From: Candidatus Omnitrophota bacterium
GTDB taxonomy: Bacteria; Omnitrophota; Gorgyraeia; JABMRG01
Assembly (NCBI GenBank): GCA_030593065.1
Contig: JAUVHV010000003.1
Span: forward strand, 24,001-88,000
Length of the DNA: 64,000 bases
Direction of reading: 5' to 3'
The translations under genes were made by a program, and so were the position numbers. Each line of letters starts with the position of its first letter. Within the stretch, counting starts at the first letter, position 1. A model generated the notes under the pieces. That model saw only the letters and a program-made list of their open reading frames with translations. It was not told the origin of the DNA and did no database searches. Below, piece after piece: positions 1 to 9,359 of this stretch.

Positions 1-758
1 CCGATATAAAGACAAAATATCTTTATAATACCTCACGTATGGTAAGCAGGCTTACAGGTATAATTGTTCAACCTAATAAAGCTGTTATAGGTTCAAATGC
101 TTTTGCTCATGAGGCAGGAATACATCAGGATGGAATATTGAAAAAAAGAGCCACATATGAGATTATGCAGCCTAAAGATGTTGGTTTTGGAGAGACAAAG
201 CTTGTTCTCGGGAAACATTCCGGAAAGCACGCTCTCTTTGTAAGGCTTAAAAAATTGGGATTTAATCTTAAAGAGGATGAATTAAAAAAGGCATTTAATA
301 AATTTAAGATCTTGGCTGATAAGAAAAAACATGTATATGACGAAGATTTAAAAGCTGTAGTAGAAGATGAGATGTGTGCGCAAGGTGAGATTTACAAGCT
401 TCAATACCTTTATATTGAGAGCGGAACGCAGCATGTACCAAAAGCGACAGTCGGACTTGAGTTTGATAGAAAACAGCTCAAAGCAAACGCTTCCGGAGAT
501 GGTCCGGTGGATGCTTGCTACAAGGCTGTAGATAAGATAACGGGTTTTCGCGGAAGGTTGACAGACTATAGTATACGTTCAATAACAAGCGGTAAAGATG
601 CTTTAGGCGAGGCCTCGATAAAGCTTATTGTAAAAGGTAAAGTTGTTACAGGCAGGGGTACCAGTACAGATGTTATTGAAGCAAGTGTCAAAGCTTATCT
701 AAACGCCATGGATAAAGTATATTGGGCCCATTCACGTAAGCTTTCGCAGCAACTTTAG
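1..758 (+). CDS. leuA: 2-isopropylmalate synthase, C-terminal part (5' end outside window)
   Basis: The reading frame is already open at base 3, so this is the 3' part of a gene that begins before the window. LeuA condenses acetyl-CoA with 2-oxoisovalerate, the first committed step of leucine synthesis. The visible part starts near the end of the TIM barrel, with the family motif HEAGIHQDG (bases about 106-132), where the two histidines help bind the divalent metal and substrate. It continues into the roughly 130-residue C-terminal LeuA allosteric domain, where leucine feedback acts. The full regulatory domain argues for LeuA rather than a citramalate or homocitrate synthase lacking it, although CimA also has such a domain. 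aroE follows 15 nt later. A second, shorter family member lies at 35833-37095. Confidence 0.9.
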   Translation, partial: DIKTKYLYNTSRMVSRLTGIIVQPNKAVIGSNAFAHEAGIHQDGILKKRATYEIMQPKDVGFGETKLVLGKHSGKHALFVRLKKLGFNLKEDELKKAFNKFKILADKKKHVYDEDLKAVVEDEMCAQGEIYKLQYLYIESGTQHVPKATVGLEFDRKQLKANASGDGPVDACYKAVDKITGFRGRLTDYSIRSITSGKDALGEASIKLIVKGKVVTGRGTSTDVIEASVKAYLNAMDKVYWAHSRKLSQQL

Positions 759-773
759 ATAAAACGATCTTAT

Positions 774-1625
774 ATGAATAAAAGGTTCTTCCATAAGCTT
801 TATGGATTAATAGGTAATCCTGTTGCGCATAGTTTATCTCCGAATATGCATAATGCCGCATTTGGCAAATTGAACATAGATGCGGTATATCTTCCTTTTC
901 TGGTGAAAAAAACCAGACTAAAAGAGGCGATATCCTCTCTAAAGGAGACAGGGGTTTCAGGTTTCAATGTAACCATTCCTTTTAAATCTGAGTGTATGCG
1001 GTATCTTGATAAGATAGATCCGCTTGCAGGAATGATAGGCGCGGTAAATACTGTATCAGTAAAAAAGGGGTCTTTAATAGGCAGCAATACCGATTACGCT
1101 GGATTCCTTAGAAGCCTTAGAGAAGATCTTCAGTTTAATCCGCGAAATAAAAATATATTTATATTGGGAGCGGGAGGCGGAGCAAAAGCCGTTGCTTTTG
1201 CTCTCGCAAGTAGTGGATGCAGCAAAATTTCTATATATGATTTAATCAGTTCAAGAGCCAGTGATTTGGCTTGCGCTGTCAGAGAAAATTTCCCGAAACT
1301 TAAAACAAAAGCCTCTGCACTTAAAGAGATGCCGGATTTTGTCAAAGATAGCCAGCTTTTGGTAAATTGTACGCCTTTGGGTATGAAGAAAAAAGACCCC
1401 TTGCCCATAAATGTGAAGTTACTGCATAAAGGCCTTAAGGTATACGATATTATATATACCCCTTTAAAGACAGAGTTGATAAGAGCCGCGGGAAAAAGGT
1501 CTATAAGGGCAACAGGTGGTATCGGGATGCTCCTTTTCCAGGGTGTTTTGGCTTTTGAACTATGGACAAAGAGAAAAGCACCTATCTCATTGATGAAGAA
1601 GGAGCTGCTCGATAGCTTAAGATGA
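774..1625 (+). CDS. aroE: Shikimate dehydrogenase (NADP+)
   Basis: It reduces 3-dehydroshikimate to shikimate in chorismate synthesis. The 283-residue length is normal for AroE. The N-terminal substrate domain has GNPVAHSLSP (about residues 15-24), with the shikimate-binding serines, and NVTIPFK with the catalytic lysine at residue 71. The partner aspartate is D107 in NTDYAGF. The NADP-binding loop GAGGGAKA starts at residue 132. No strong Shine-Dalgarno precedes the ATG, so translation may depend on upstream leuA. The stop codon overlaps the start of the prepilin peptidase gene. aroC and aroK follow within 2 kb, making a small shikimate-pathway group, while aroA, aroB and aroD are not in the window. 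Confidence 0.95.
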   Translation: MNKRFFHKLYGLIGNPVAHSLSPNMHNAAFGKLNIDAVYLPFLVKKTRLKEAISSLKETGVSGFNVTIPFKSECMRYLDKIDPLAGMIGAVNTVSVKKGSLIGSNTDYAGFLRSLREDLQFNPRNKNIFILGAGGGAKAVAFALASSGCSKISIYDLISSRASDLACAVRENFPKLKTKASALKEMPDFVKDSQLLVNCTPLGMKKKDPLPINVKLLHKGLKVYDIIYTPLKTELIRAAGKRSIRATGGIGMLLFQGVLAFELWTKRKAPISLMKKELLDSLR

Positions 1626-2416
1626 TAATATTTGCAACCATAATAACAGGCCTTATGATAGGCAGTTTTTTAAATGTATGTATCTATCGAATGCCATCCG
1701 AAAAATCTGTTGTAGCGCCTCGTTCATACTGTCCAACGTGTAAACACCGGGTACTATGGTATGATAATATACCGGTTTTGAGCTTTATATTGCTTTTGGG
1801 AAAATGTCGTTTTTGTAAAAAAAGTATCTCTTTAAGGTATATTACAGTTGAAGTTTTGACAGCAGTTATTTTTGTTATTCTGGTAAAGGAATTGGGCCTT
1901 AACGTGACAACAGTAATTTATATGGTATTAAGTTGCGGCCTGATTATCGCGACATTTATAGATTTTGAACATCAGATAATACCTGATGAGATTACTTACG
2001 GTGGAATGATCTTAGGAGTTATCGCAAGTTTTGTGTTTCCACAGCTCCATAATACGTTTAACAGGTTTTACGCGTTACGAGATTCATTATCTGGCCTTAT
2101 CTTAGGAGGAGCATTGATATACCTGATTGCATCGATAGGAACAATAGTATTCAGGAAGAAGCTGAAAAAGATAGGCCAGGAGAGCGCTATGGGTGGAGGA
2201 GATATTAAATACATGGCCATGATAGGGGCTTTCCTGGGATGGCAGGGCGCAATATTTGTATTTTTTTTAGCCCCATTTTTTGGCTCATTTGTCGGCATTA
2301 TAGAAAAATTACGTAAAAGAGCGGATGTTATACCTTATGGCCCGTATCTCTCAATAGCAACTCTCGTTGTCATTTTATGGGGAGATAGAATTTTACGGAA
2401 GATATTGCCATACTAA
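1622..2416 (+). CDS. pilD: Prepilin peptidase / N-methyltransferase (A24 family)
   Basis: This polytopic inner-membrane aspartyl protease cleaves type IV prepilin or pseudopilin leaders and methylates the new N-terminus. The two catalytic aspartates are visible: D114 in the IDFEHQIIPDE segment and D194 in GGGDIKYMAMIGAFLG. The cytoplasmic loop carries the zinc-type cysteine pairs C37/C40 and C62/C65 that mark the bifunctional form with the methyltransferase domain. Its 264 residues are close to the usual 250-290, with about eight hydrophobic segments. The ATG overlaps the aroE stop. No pilin or pilus assembly genes are adjacent, although a PilT-like ATPase lies at 25205-26263. A palindrome begins 4 nt after its stop. 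Confidence 0.93.
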   Translation: MIIFATIITGLMIGSFLNVCIYRMPSEKSVVAPRSYCPTCKHRVLWYDNIPVLSFILLLGKCRFCKKSISLRYITVEVLTAVIFVILVKELGLNVTTVIYMVLSCGLIIATFIDFEHQIIPDEITYGGMILGVIASFVFPQLHNTFNRFYALRDSLSGLILGGALIYLIASIGTIVFRKKLKKIGQESAMGGGDIKYMAMIGAFLGWQGAIFVFFLAPFFGSFVGIIEKLRKRADVIPYGPYLSIATLVVILWGDRILRKILPY

Positions 2417-2420
2417 CACT

Positions 2421-2495
2421 TGACCCTGTTTCCGTTTCAATCGGGACAGTGGGATGTAGCAAGCCATTGTCCTGATTGGAACAGAAACAGGGTCA
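2421..2495. repeat. Long palindrome, GACCCTGTTTCC family, copy 1
   Basis: Two 32-nt arms (2421-2452 and 2464-2495) pair around an 11-nt loop with three G-U pairs and one mismatch. The outer arms read TGACCCTGTTTCC and GGAAACAGGGTCA-like, and the inner arms contain GGACAGTGG and its complement. A nearly identical, perfectly paired copy lies at 3627-3700, on the other side of aroC. There is no U tract after the arms, so it does not look like a simple terminator. Confidence 0.9.
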
Positions 2496-2527
2496 GGGAG
2501 CTATTTTAATAATAAGGGGAGAGAGCA

Positions 2528-3619
2528 ATGTTAAGATACCTGACAGCAGGAGAGTCGCACGGAAAAGCACTGATAGCTATATTAGAGGGCATGCCGGCAG
2601 GTTTAAAGCTTGATACCAAACTGATAGATAAAGAGCTTAAACGCAGGCAGCAGGGTTATGGCAGAGGCAAAAGGATGGAGATAGAGTCTGATAAGGTTGA
2701 AATATTATCCGGCATAAGAAAGGGTGTTACCATAGGAAGCCCTATTGCGGTTGCCATTAAAAATAAGGATTTTAAGATTGATAAGCTCGGCAGTGTGGTA
2801 TGTCCAAGGCCCGGGCACGCGGATTTAGCAGGTATGATCAAATATGCTACTATTGACGCAAGAGATATACTTGAGCGTTCCAGCGCGAGAGAGACAGCGG
2901 CAAGAGTTGCGATAGGTGCTGTCTGCAAGATTTTCTTAAGTGAATTTAAGATAGTTGTATTCAGCCATACAAAATATATAGGTGATATAGAAGCTGATGT
3001 TGAAGAACTATCATTAAAAACCATAAAACAAAAAATATCCAATTCCTGTTTAAATTGCGCTGATAGATCATCAGAATCTTTAATGAAACATAGGATTGAT
3101 CAGGCAAAAAAGAGCGGCGATACGCTTGGCGGAGGATTTGAGGTTATAGGTTTAAATATTATGCCGGGATTAGGAAGCCATGTTCATTACGACAGAAAGA
3201 TTGACGCGAGATTGGCATTAGAGCTCATGTCCATACAGGCGATAAAAGGCGTTGAATTTGGCGTAGGTTTTTTGGGTACACAACTTCCTGGTTCAGAATT
3301 TCATGATGAGATAATTCTAAAAGGAAAGGTTCTTACAAGGCGTACAAATAATGCCGGCGGAATAGAAGGGGGCATCACTAACGGTGAGCCTTTAAGGGTA
3401 AGCTGCGCGATGAAGCCCATAGCCACTCTTATGAACCCGCTTCTTTCTGTAGATATGAGAACCGGTAAAGTCAAAAAGGCCAGTACTGAGCGTTCAGATG
3501 TATGTGCCTTGCCGGCAGCGAGTGTTGTTGCGGAGAATGTATCCGCATTTGTGCTTGCGCAGGCTATCTTAGAAAAATTTGGCGGCGATTCCATGAAAGA
3601 AATAAAGAGAAGAATGTAA
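2528..3619 (+). CDS. aroC: Chorismate synthase
   Basis: It converts 5-enolpyruvylshikimate-3-phosphate to chorismate using reduced FMN. The family signatures are present: GESHGKALIAILEGMPAGL at the N-terminus, RPGHADLAGMIKY at about residue 93, and the SSARETAARVAIGAV stretch at about 118-132. The 363-residue length is typical. A Shine-Dalgarno GGGGAGAG lies 3-10 nt before the ATG. The gene stands alone between two copies of one long palindrome, which separates it from the prepilin peptidase gene upstream and aroK downstream. Function and frame are intact. Confidence 0.96.
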   Translation: MLRYLTAGESHGKALIAILEGMPAGLKLDTKLIDKELKRRQQGYGRGKRMEIESDKVEILSGIRKGVTIGSPIAVAIKNKDFKIDKLGSVVCPRPGHADLAGMIKYATIDARDILERSSARETAARVAIGAVCKIFLSEFKIVVFSHTKYIGDIEADVEELSLKTIKQKISNSCLNCADRSSESLMKHRIDQAKKSGDTLGGGFEVIGLNIMPGLGSHVHYDRKIDARLALELMSIQAIKGVEFGVGFLGTQLPGSEFHDEIILKGKVLTRRTNNAGGIEGGITNGEPLRVSCAMKPIATLMNPLLSVDMRTGKVKKASTERSDVCALPAASVVAENVSAFVLAQAILEKFGGDSMKEIKRRM

Positions 3620-3626
3620 GTACCTC

Positions 3627-3700
3627 GACCCTGTTTCCGTTCCAATCAGGACAGTGGGACATAGTACGCCCACTGTCCTGATTGGAACGGAAACAGGGTC
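3627..3700. repeat. Perfect 32-bp palindrome, GACCCTGTTTCC family, copy 2
   Basis: Arms 3627-3658 and 3669-3700 are exact reverse complements (32 of 32) around a 10-nt loop. The sequence matches the copy at 2421-2495 closely. The aroK reading frame stays open back through the right arm to a TTG at 3682, but the real aroK start is after the repeat. The element could act as a processing or stability hairpin, or it could be a REP-like mobile palindrome. Confidence 0.95.
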
Positions 3701-3717
3701 AGAATATTAAGGATATA

Positions 3718-4218
3718 ATGAAGAACATAGTTCTCGTAGGTTTTATGGGAACAGGAAAGACCATGGTCGGTAAGCTCCTTGCGACTCAGCTTAAGAGGCA
3801 GCGGCTCTGCCTTGATGATATGATAGAATGGAAGGTTGGAAAGCCTATTACAAAGATCTTTGAAGAAGATGGAGAGCCATATTTCAGAAAGATAGAATCA
3901 GAAGTAGTAAAGGCAGCATCGCATGATAAGAATGTTGTAATCGACGCGGGAGGCGGTGTTGTTATTGATAAGAATAATATAAAACGCCTTAAAGAACACG
4001 GGATAATTATATGCCTTATTGCAAGGCCTGAAGTGATATACAATAGAACAAAGGGCCGAATACACAGGCCTCTGCTTAATATCCTTGATCCTATTGCCGG
4101 CATAAAAGAGCTTTTAAATAAAAGGCGGGAATATTACGACCGAGCGGATTACACTATAGACACATCTGATATTACACCCGAAGAGATTACAGCAAAAATT
4201 CTCAATATAATGAAGTGA
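3718..4218 (+). CDS. aroK: Shikimate kinase
   Basis: It phosphorylates shikimate at the 3-hydroxyl with ATP. From the ATG at 3718 the protein has 166 residues, which fits the family. Walker A is GFMGTGKT at about residues 8-15, the conserved aspartates lie in LDDMIEWKVG (about 30-39), and GGGVV (about 80) belongs to the shikimate site. The LID region contains RPLL. An upstream TTG at 3682 in frame would add residues encoded by the palindrome. The ATG follows an AAGGA-like site, and the translated product from it begins MKNIVLVGFMG as expected for AroK. dprA starts 10 nt downstream. Confidence 0.94.
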   Translation: MKNIVLVGFMGTGKTMVGKLLATQLKRQRLCLDDMIEWKVGKPITKIFEEDGEPYFRKIESEVVKAASHDKNVVIDAGGGVVIDKNNIKRLKEHGIIICLIARPEVIYNRTKGRIHRPLLNILDPIAGIKELLNKRREYYDRADYTIDTSDITPEEITAKILNIMK

Positions 4219-4228
4219 AGAAATAGAT

Positions 4229-5329
4229 ATGGATAATTTTAAGAAAGAACTTATCCTCCTTAATATGGTAGAGGATATAGGATATATAAGATTTAAGGCC
4301 TTGCTCGATGAGTTTAAGGATCCGCGTAATATATTTAAGGCCTCTATCAGCAGGCTTAAATCTATAAAAAGCATAGGTACGAGAATAGCAGAGGCTATAA
4401 AAACCGCGCATTCAGATTATGATATAAATAAAGAGATAGAATTTATAAAGGATGCCGGAGTAAAGGTTGTTACGCTGTTTGATGGCGAATATCCTGAATG
4501 CCTTAAGACTATATATGACCCGCCTATACTTCTTTATACAAAGGGAGATTTTAAAAAAGAAGATGAACTCTCAGTAGCTATAGTCGGTTCACGAAGGTGT
4601 ACCTATTACGGATTGAACATGGCGGAAAGAATAGCTTCTGAGCTTGTCAGCTCCAATGTAGTGATTGTTTCAGGGCTTGCGCGAGGTATTGATACAGCCG
4701 CGCATAAAGGTGCTGTTAGAAATAATGGAAGAACCATAGCAGTTTTGGGAAATGGCCTTAGCTCTATATATCCAACTGAGAATAAGGCCCTAGCAGAGCG
4801 GATTTTACACAATGGTGTTCTGGTTTCAGAGTTTCCAATGAAGGCCAAGCCGTATAAGAAGAATTTTCCACGAAGAAACAGGATAATAAGCGGGTTGTCA
4901 AAAGGACTGCTGGTTGTTGAGGCGGCAAAGAAAAGTGGGGCGCTTATTACAGCGGATTTTGCGCTTGAACAAGGACGCGATGTTTTTGCGGTTCCTGGTA
5001 TGGCAGACAGATTTTCATCAAATGGGACAAACGCTCTTATAAAACAAGGCGCAAAACTTGTTGAGAGCGCGGATGATATATTAGAGGAGCTCGGTATAGA
5101 CAAGGCAGAGCCTGCCCTTGAGCGGGATAATAAGGATGGAGACTCATATTTTTTAGAAAATCCACATGAAAAGAATATATTCAATATACTTTCTGATAAA
5201 CCATCTGATATTGATACTATCATCCGGAAACTTGAGATTAGAACTCAACAGGCTAAACTTATGCTTTTGAATATGGAGATGAAAGGTATAATTAAACAGC
5301 TTCCGGGAAAACTATATGTAAGAGGTTGA
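4229..5329 (+). CDS. dprA: DNA processing protein A
   Basis: DprA loads RecA on incoming single-stranded DNA during natural transformation and binds ssDNA in many bacteria. An N-terminal helix-hairpin-helix-like region (about 1-65) precedes the Rossmann-type core with GSRR at 120-123, VSGLARGIDTAAH at about 147-159, NFPRRNRIISGLS in the nucleic-acid-binding part, and SSNGTNALIKQGA. The C-terminal 65 residues look like the winged-helix domain. Its 366 residues are normal. It opens the dprA-(HEAT)-topA-xer order, which resembles the dprA-topA-xerC order known in other bacteria but with an exported HEAT protein inserted. No other competence genes are seen besides the prepilin peptidase. Confidence 0.93.
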   Translation: MDNFKKELILLNMVEDIGYIRFKALLDEFKDPRNIFKASISRLKSIKSIGTRIAEAIKTAHSDYDINKEIEFIKDAGVKVVTLFDGEYPECLKTIYDPPILLYTKGDFKKEDELSVAIVGSRRCTYYGLNMAERIASELVSSNVVIVSGLARGIDTAAHKGAVRNNGRTIAVLGNGLSSIYPTENKALAERILHNGVLVSEFPMKAKPYKKNFPRRNRIISGLSKGLLVVEAAKKSGALITADFALEQGRDVFAVPGMADRFSSNGTNALIKQGAKLVESADDILEELGIDKAEPALERDNKDGDSYFLENPHEKNIFNILSDKPSDIDTIIRKLEIRTQQAKLMLLNMEMKGIIKQLPGKLYVRG

Positions 5330-5347
5330 AAAAGTAAGGGGATAGGC

Positions 5348-6283
5348 ATGTATAAAAAAATAGTCCTAACCGGCACAATAGTTGCGTTGGTTATTAGTTT
5401 TTTATTAAGTACAGACAGCGCATTAGCTATTGATGAGAAGTTTGATTATAGGCTTAAACAGAAGGTTGAAAAGGCGATAAAGAGCCTTGAAAACAAAAAA
5501 GGAAATATACAGAAAGAAGCAAAGAACGGCCTTATAAGCTGGGGCGCAAATTCAGTTGAACCGCTTATCGCGGTAATAAGGGATTGGAAAAACCGGCCTG
5601 CCGGTTTAAGGGTTGTCTGTGTTGATATACTTGGCAGGATAAAAGATAAGAGGGCAGTGCCCGTTATTATTGATGTCTTAAATGAGAAAAAGATGACAAT
5701 GAGGTATAATGCAGCGCGGGCTTTAGGAAGTATCGGTGAAAGAGAAGCCGTTCCCGCGCTTATAAAACTGCTTGGTGATAACGAATGGCAGGTAAGGTTT
5801 TATACAGCAGAAGCTCTCGGAAAGATAGGTGATAAATCTGCGGCAAAACCGCTTGCAAATCTTCTTTTAATTGATTCCAGTGAAAAGGTGCGTTTTGCGG
5901 CTATAGAGGCCTTGGATAAGATAGATGGCAGAACAGAATACAAAGTTGTGCTTGAGGCCTTTTCTGACAAAGATCCTAAAATAAGGAGTTATGCGATAGA
6001 ACTCTCTTCCAGCTGGATGATCAGGGAAGCTGTTCCCGCAATCAGCAATATGCTAAAGAATGACAGGTCGAGTAAAGTAAGGGCATCCTCTGCTTATGCG
6101 CTCGGTATCTATGCTAATTATGCGGCTTTTCCGGCATTGATAGGGGCGCTTAGTGATGATTATAAGGATGTAAGGATCTACGCCTTGGAATCTCTGAAGA
6201 AGATGTCAGGGCAGAATTATCGCGATGATAAACAGAAATGGAATCACTGGTTTGAATTAAACAAGGGTAAGGTTACGGAATAA
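5348..6283 (+). CDS. Exported HEAT-repeat (PBS lyase-type) protein
   Basis: A signal peptide is visible: lysines near the N-terminus, a hydrophobic stretch, and an S-A-L-A cleavage-like site at about residue 27. The rest is a solenoid of six to eight HEAT or PBS-lyase-like repeats of roughly 30 residues. Recurrent patterns such as AVPALIKLLGD, VRFYTAEALGKIGD and VRIYALESLKKM are seen. Such repeats mediate protein-protein binding, and no catalytic motif is seen. The protein should act in the periplasm or at the envelope. Its partner is unknown. It sits between dprA and topA and its stop overlaps the topA start by one base (TAATG), so it is probably co-transcribed with them. Confidence 0.85.
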   Translation: MYKKIVLTGTIVALVISFLLSTDSALAIDEKFDYRLKQKVEKAIKSLENKKGNIQKEAKNGLISWGANSVEPLIAVIRDWKNRPAGLRVVCVDILGRIKDKRAVPVIIDVLNEKKMTMRYNAARALGSIGEREAVPALIKLLGDNEWQVRFYTAEALGKIGDKSAAKPLANLLLIDSSEKVRFAAIEALDKIDGRTEYKVVLEAFSDKDPKIRSYAIELSSSWMIREAVPAISNMLKNDRSSKVRASSAYALGIYANYAAFPALIGALSDDYKDVRIYALESLKKMSGQNYRDDKQKWNHWFELNKGKVTE

Positions 6284-8430
6284 TGAAAAAAAGACTGGTA
6301 ATCGTAGAATCTCCCGCAAAGTCAAAGACTCTGGCTAAATTTCTTGGGTCAAAATATGATGTCACATTTTCTATGGGGCATTTGATAGATCTTCCCTCAG
6401 GCAGTATGGGCGTTGATGTGGAGAACGGTTTTAAGCCGGAGTATGTTGTTGTCCATGCGCGCAAGAAGGTAGTGCAGGAGCTAAAGAACAAAGCAAAAGG
6501 CAAGGTTACTATATATCTAGCCACAGATCCGGATCGCGAAGGCGAAGCGATAAGCTGGCATCTTGAGAGGGAGCTTGTCTCTTCCGACCAGAAGATGTTG
6601 CGCGTAGAATTCCACGAAATCACAAAAGAGGCTATAGAAGAGGCTTTTAAAAACCCACGTTCTATAGATATGAACAAGGTAAACGCCCAGCAGGCAAGAC
6701 GTATACTTGATAGGATAGTAGGCTATAATCTCTCCCCGCTTTTATGGGAGAAAGTTGGACGTGGCTTAAGCGCGGGAAGGGTTCAATCAGTAGCCTTGCG
6801 GCTTATTGTTGAAAGAGAGGATGAGATAAACGCCTTTAAACCTGAAGAGTACTGGGAACTTGAAGCGGAACTCAGAAAGAAGGTTACTGAAACCCCAGCT
6901 AATTTTATTGCAAAACTTGTACAGATTGACGGAAAGAGGCCTAAAATAGAGAATAAGGCAGGTTCTGACAAGCTCTTAGAGGATTTGGAACAAGGTGTTT
7001 TTTCAGTATCTGAATTAAAACAGCAGAAAAAGATAAGAAGGCCCTCAGCTGCTTATACTACAAGTACAATGCAGCAGGAAGCTTTTAATAAACTTAGGTT
7101 TTCAGCAAGCAGAACCATGCGTTTGGCACAACAGCTATATGAAGGGCTGGAACTTGAAAAGGGGGAGGAGACAGGCCTCATAACTTATATGAGGACAGAC
7201 TCCATAAATATTTCAAAGGAAGCTCAGGCCAAAGCCAGGGGTTACATAGAAAATAATTTTGGGAAAGAGTATATTCCGAGTAGGCCGCATAAGTTTAAAA
7301 AATCGAAGCAGAAGACTCAGGAAGCGCACGAGGCTATAAGGCCTACTTCTGTTTACAAGTCTCCCGATTCGATCAGCAAATACTTAAACGTGGATCAGCT
7401 AAAGCTTTACACACTTATCTGGAGAAGATTTTTGCAAAGCCAGATGGCCTCAGCTCTCTTTAGCGTGGAGACGGTAAATATAGCCGCAACCACAAGTAAT
7501 GACAACAGAAAATGTATATTCAGAACCACGCAAAGTAAGGTGATCTTTGACGGGTTTCTTAAGCTTGATGATAATCAGAAGCAGAATGAAGAGACAGTGC
7601 CGCCCCTGGAGAAGGGCGAGATGCTTGACCTTGTAAAACTTATACCATCCCAGCATTTCACAAAGCCGCCCGCGAGATATTCAGATGCTTCTCTGGTGAA
7701 AGATCTTGAAGAGAAAGGTATAGGCCGTCCCAGTACCTATGCGCCGATTATATTTACAATTGTACAACGTAACTACGTTGAAAGAAAAGCCGGTTATTTT
7801 TATCCTACGGAAGTAGGTATTGTAGTGACAAGGCTTCTTGTAAAACATTTCCCTGATATACTGAATGTAAGTTTTACAGCAGGTATGGAGGATGATTTAG
7901 ATAAGATTGAAGAAGGTGATATGGACTGGGTTAAGGTCTTAAATGATTTTTATAAGCCGTTTATGAAGGATTTGTTACTTGCACAGGATAAGATGGAGGA
8001 TATGAAAAAACAGAAGATTCGTACGGATTATAAGTGTGAGATCTGCGGGAAGGCAATGCTCTTTCGCTGGTCAAGGAGGGGGACATTCCTTGGATGTTCA
8101 GGGTTTCCAAAATGTAAAAATTCAAAACCAGCGAAAAGGACTAAGGATGGCAAGATAGAGCTTGTTGAGGTTGAGGGGACAGATGAGATCTGTGCCAAAT
8201 GCGGAAAGCCTATGATAGTAAAGCATTACAACAAGGGAAGGTTTTTGAGTTGCTCCGCTTATCCACGCTGTGAAAATACCAAACCTTTTCCAACAGGGGT
8301 CAAGTGCCCTCAACCCGGTTGCGAAGGGGAACTCGTTGAGCGTAATTCAAGGCGCGGCCCATTTTATGGTTGTTCAAAATACCCTGATTGCAAATATACC
8401 AGCAGGAAACTGCCTGAAAAGTTAAAATAA
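6283..8430 (+). CDS. topA: DNA topoisomerase I (type IA)
   Basis: It relaxes negative supercoils by a tyrosyl-5'-phosphate intermediate. The Toprim domain begins VIVESPAKSKTL (catalytic glutamate E9) and has DPDREGEAI at about 82-90. The active-site tyrosine is Y302 in GLITYMRTDS. The core is followed by three C-terminal four-cysteine zinc ribbons between about residues 585 and 705, starting CEICGKAM, CAKCGKPM and CPQPGCEG. The 715-residue length is typical. The start overlaps the stop of the HEAT gene. xerC/D follows 25 nt after the stop. Confidence 0.97.
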   Translation: MKKRLVIVESPAKSKTLAKFLGSKYDVTFSMGHLIDLPSGSMGVDVENGFKPEYVVVHARKKVVQELKNKAKGKVTIYLATDPDREGEAISWHLERELVSSDQKMLRVEFHEITKEAIEEAFKNPRSIDMNKVNAQQARRILDRIVGYNLSPLLWEKVGRGLSAGRVQSVALRLIVEREDEINAFKPEEYWELEAELRKKVTETPANFIAKLVQIDGKRPKIENKAGSDKLLEDLEQGVFSVSELKQQKKIRRPSAAYTTSTMQQEAFNKLRFSASRTMRLAQQLYEGLELEKGEETGLITYMRTDSINISKEAQAKARGYIENNFGKEYIPSRPHKFKKSKQKTQEAHEAIRPTSVYKSPDSISKYLNVDQLKLYTLIWRRFLQSQMASALFSVETVNIAATTSNDNRKCIFRTTQSKVIFDGFLKLDDNQKQNEETVPPLEKGEMLDLVKLIPSQHFTKPPARYSDASLVKDLEEKGIGRPSTYAPIIFTIVQRNYVERKAGYFYPTEVGIVVTRLLVKHFPDILNVSFTAGMEDDLDKIEEGDMDWVKVLNDFYKPFMKDLLLAQDKMEDMKKQKIRTDYKCEICGKAMLFRWSRRGTFLGCSGFPKCKNSKPAKRTKDGKIELVEVEGTDEICAKCGKPMIVKHYNKGRFLSCSAYPRCENTKPFPTGVKCPQPGCEGELVERNSRRGPFYGCSKYPDCKYTSRKLPEKLK

Positions 8431-8455
8431 ATCGGCTGTTTTTAAGAGCTAAACA

Positions 8456-9325
8456 ATGCAGAGATATGTTGATAAATTCATAAGATACCTTGAGATTGAA
8501 AGAGAAGTATCACCGCATACCAGCTTGAACTATAGGGTAGACTTTAAACGTTTCGCGCAATTTTTAGGTAAAAAGAGATTAGAAGATGTTGATTATCTTT
8601 TTATAAGGCTTTTTCTGGCGGATTTAAGGCATAAGAATCTTTCACGTGCCTCAATAGCAAGGATATTATCTTCGCTAAGAAGTTTTTTTAAGTTTCTTGC
8701 CAGAGAGAGGCTTGTTAAGGCAAATCCCCTATCAGGCATAGCTACGCCGAAGAAGGAGAAGAAACTGCCTGTCTTTATGCAAGAGGCAGAGGTTTCAAAA
8801 CTTATTGAGGCGCCCGCAGATGATATTTTGGGGCTAAGAGACAAGGCTATATTGGAAACATTATACAGCACCGGCATGCGAGTGTCGGAACTTGTCAACA
8901 TAGATATTGATAAATGTGATTTTGTAGGTGGTGTTATCAAGGTCTTTGGTAAAGGCAAAAAAGAGAGGCTTGTTCCTATCGGTGATAAGGCTTCTTGTGC
9001 TATTGATAATTACATGAAAGCTTCCAGGTTAATACGTTTGCGCGAAAAGAGAGCAATATTTTTAAATAAGAACGGTAAGCGTATAACTGACAGATCGGTA
9101 AGGAGAGTGATTGACCGTTATGTAAAAAAGGTGAGCTTGCAGAATGATATCTCTCCGCATACATTGCGCCACTCTTTCGCGACTCATCTATTGAATAGGG
9201 GCGCGGACTTAAGGTCTGTACAGGAACTTTTGGGCCATGCGAGCCTTTCTACAACACAGATATATACGCATGTTAGCACTAAGAGAATGAAAGAGGCTTA
9301 TCAGAAGGCCCACCCCCGAGCATAG
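8456..9325 (+). CDS. Tyrosine recombinase XerC/XerD
   Basis: This site-specific recombinase probably resolves chromosome dimers at dif. The N-terminal SAM-like core-binding domain covers about residues 1-90. The catalytic residues are all visible: R142 (STGMRVSEL), the lysine in FGKGKKERL at about 166-169, H235 and R238 (HTLRH), H261 (LGHASL) and the nucleophile Y270 (TQIYTHV). Length (289) is that of XerC/D rather than an integron or phage integrase. Its place after topA matches chromosomal xerC in other phyla. XerC and XerD cannot be told apart here. A strong AT-rich hairpin follows. Confidence 0.93.
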   Translation: MQRYVDKFIRYLEIEREVSPHTSLNYRVDFKRFAQFLGKKRLEDVDYLFIRLFLADLRHKNLSRASIARILSSLRSFFKFLARERLVKANPLSGIATPKKEKKLPVFMQEAEVSKLIEAPADDILGLRDKAILETLYSTGMRVSELVNIDIDKCDFVGGVIKVFGKGKKERLVPIGDKASCAIDNYMKASRLIRLREKRAIFLNKNGKRITDRSVRRVIDRYVKKVSLQNDISPHTLRHSFATHLLNRGADLRSVQELLGHASLSTTQIYTHVSTKRMKEAYQKAHPRA

Positions 9326-9359
9326 CTGAGTTAAAAAGTTAAAAAAGTTAAAATGTTAA

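Noticed and set aside
3682..3717. Upstream extension of aroK from a TTG at 3682
   Set aside because: It would encode part of a repeat arm; the ATG at 3718 gives a normal N-terminus and a better ribosome site.
4606..5223. Long minus-strand ORF (205 codons) opposite dprA
   Set aside because: It is a shadow of a conserved gene; its residue composition is biased and no family is seen.
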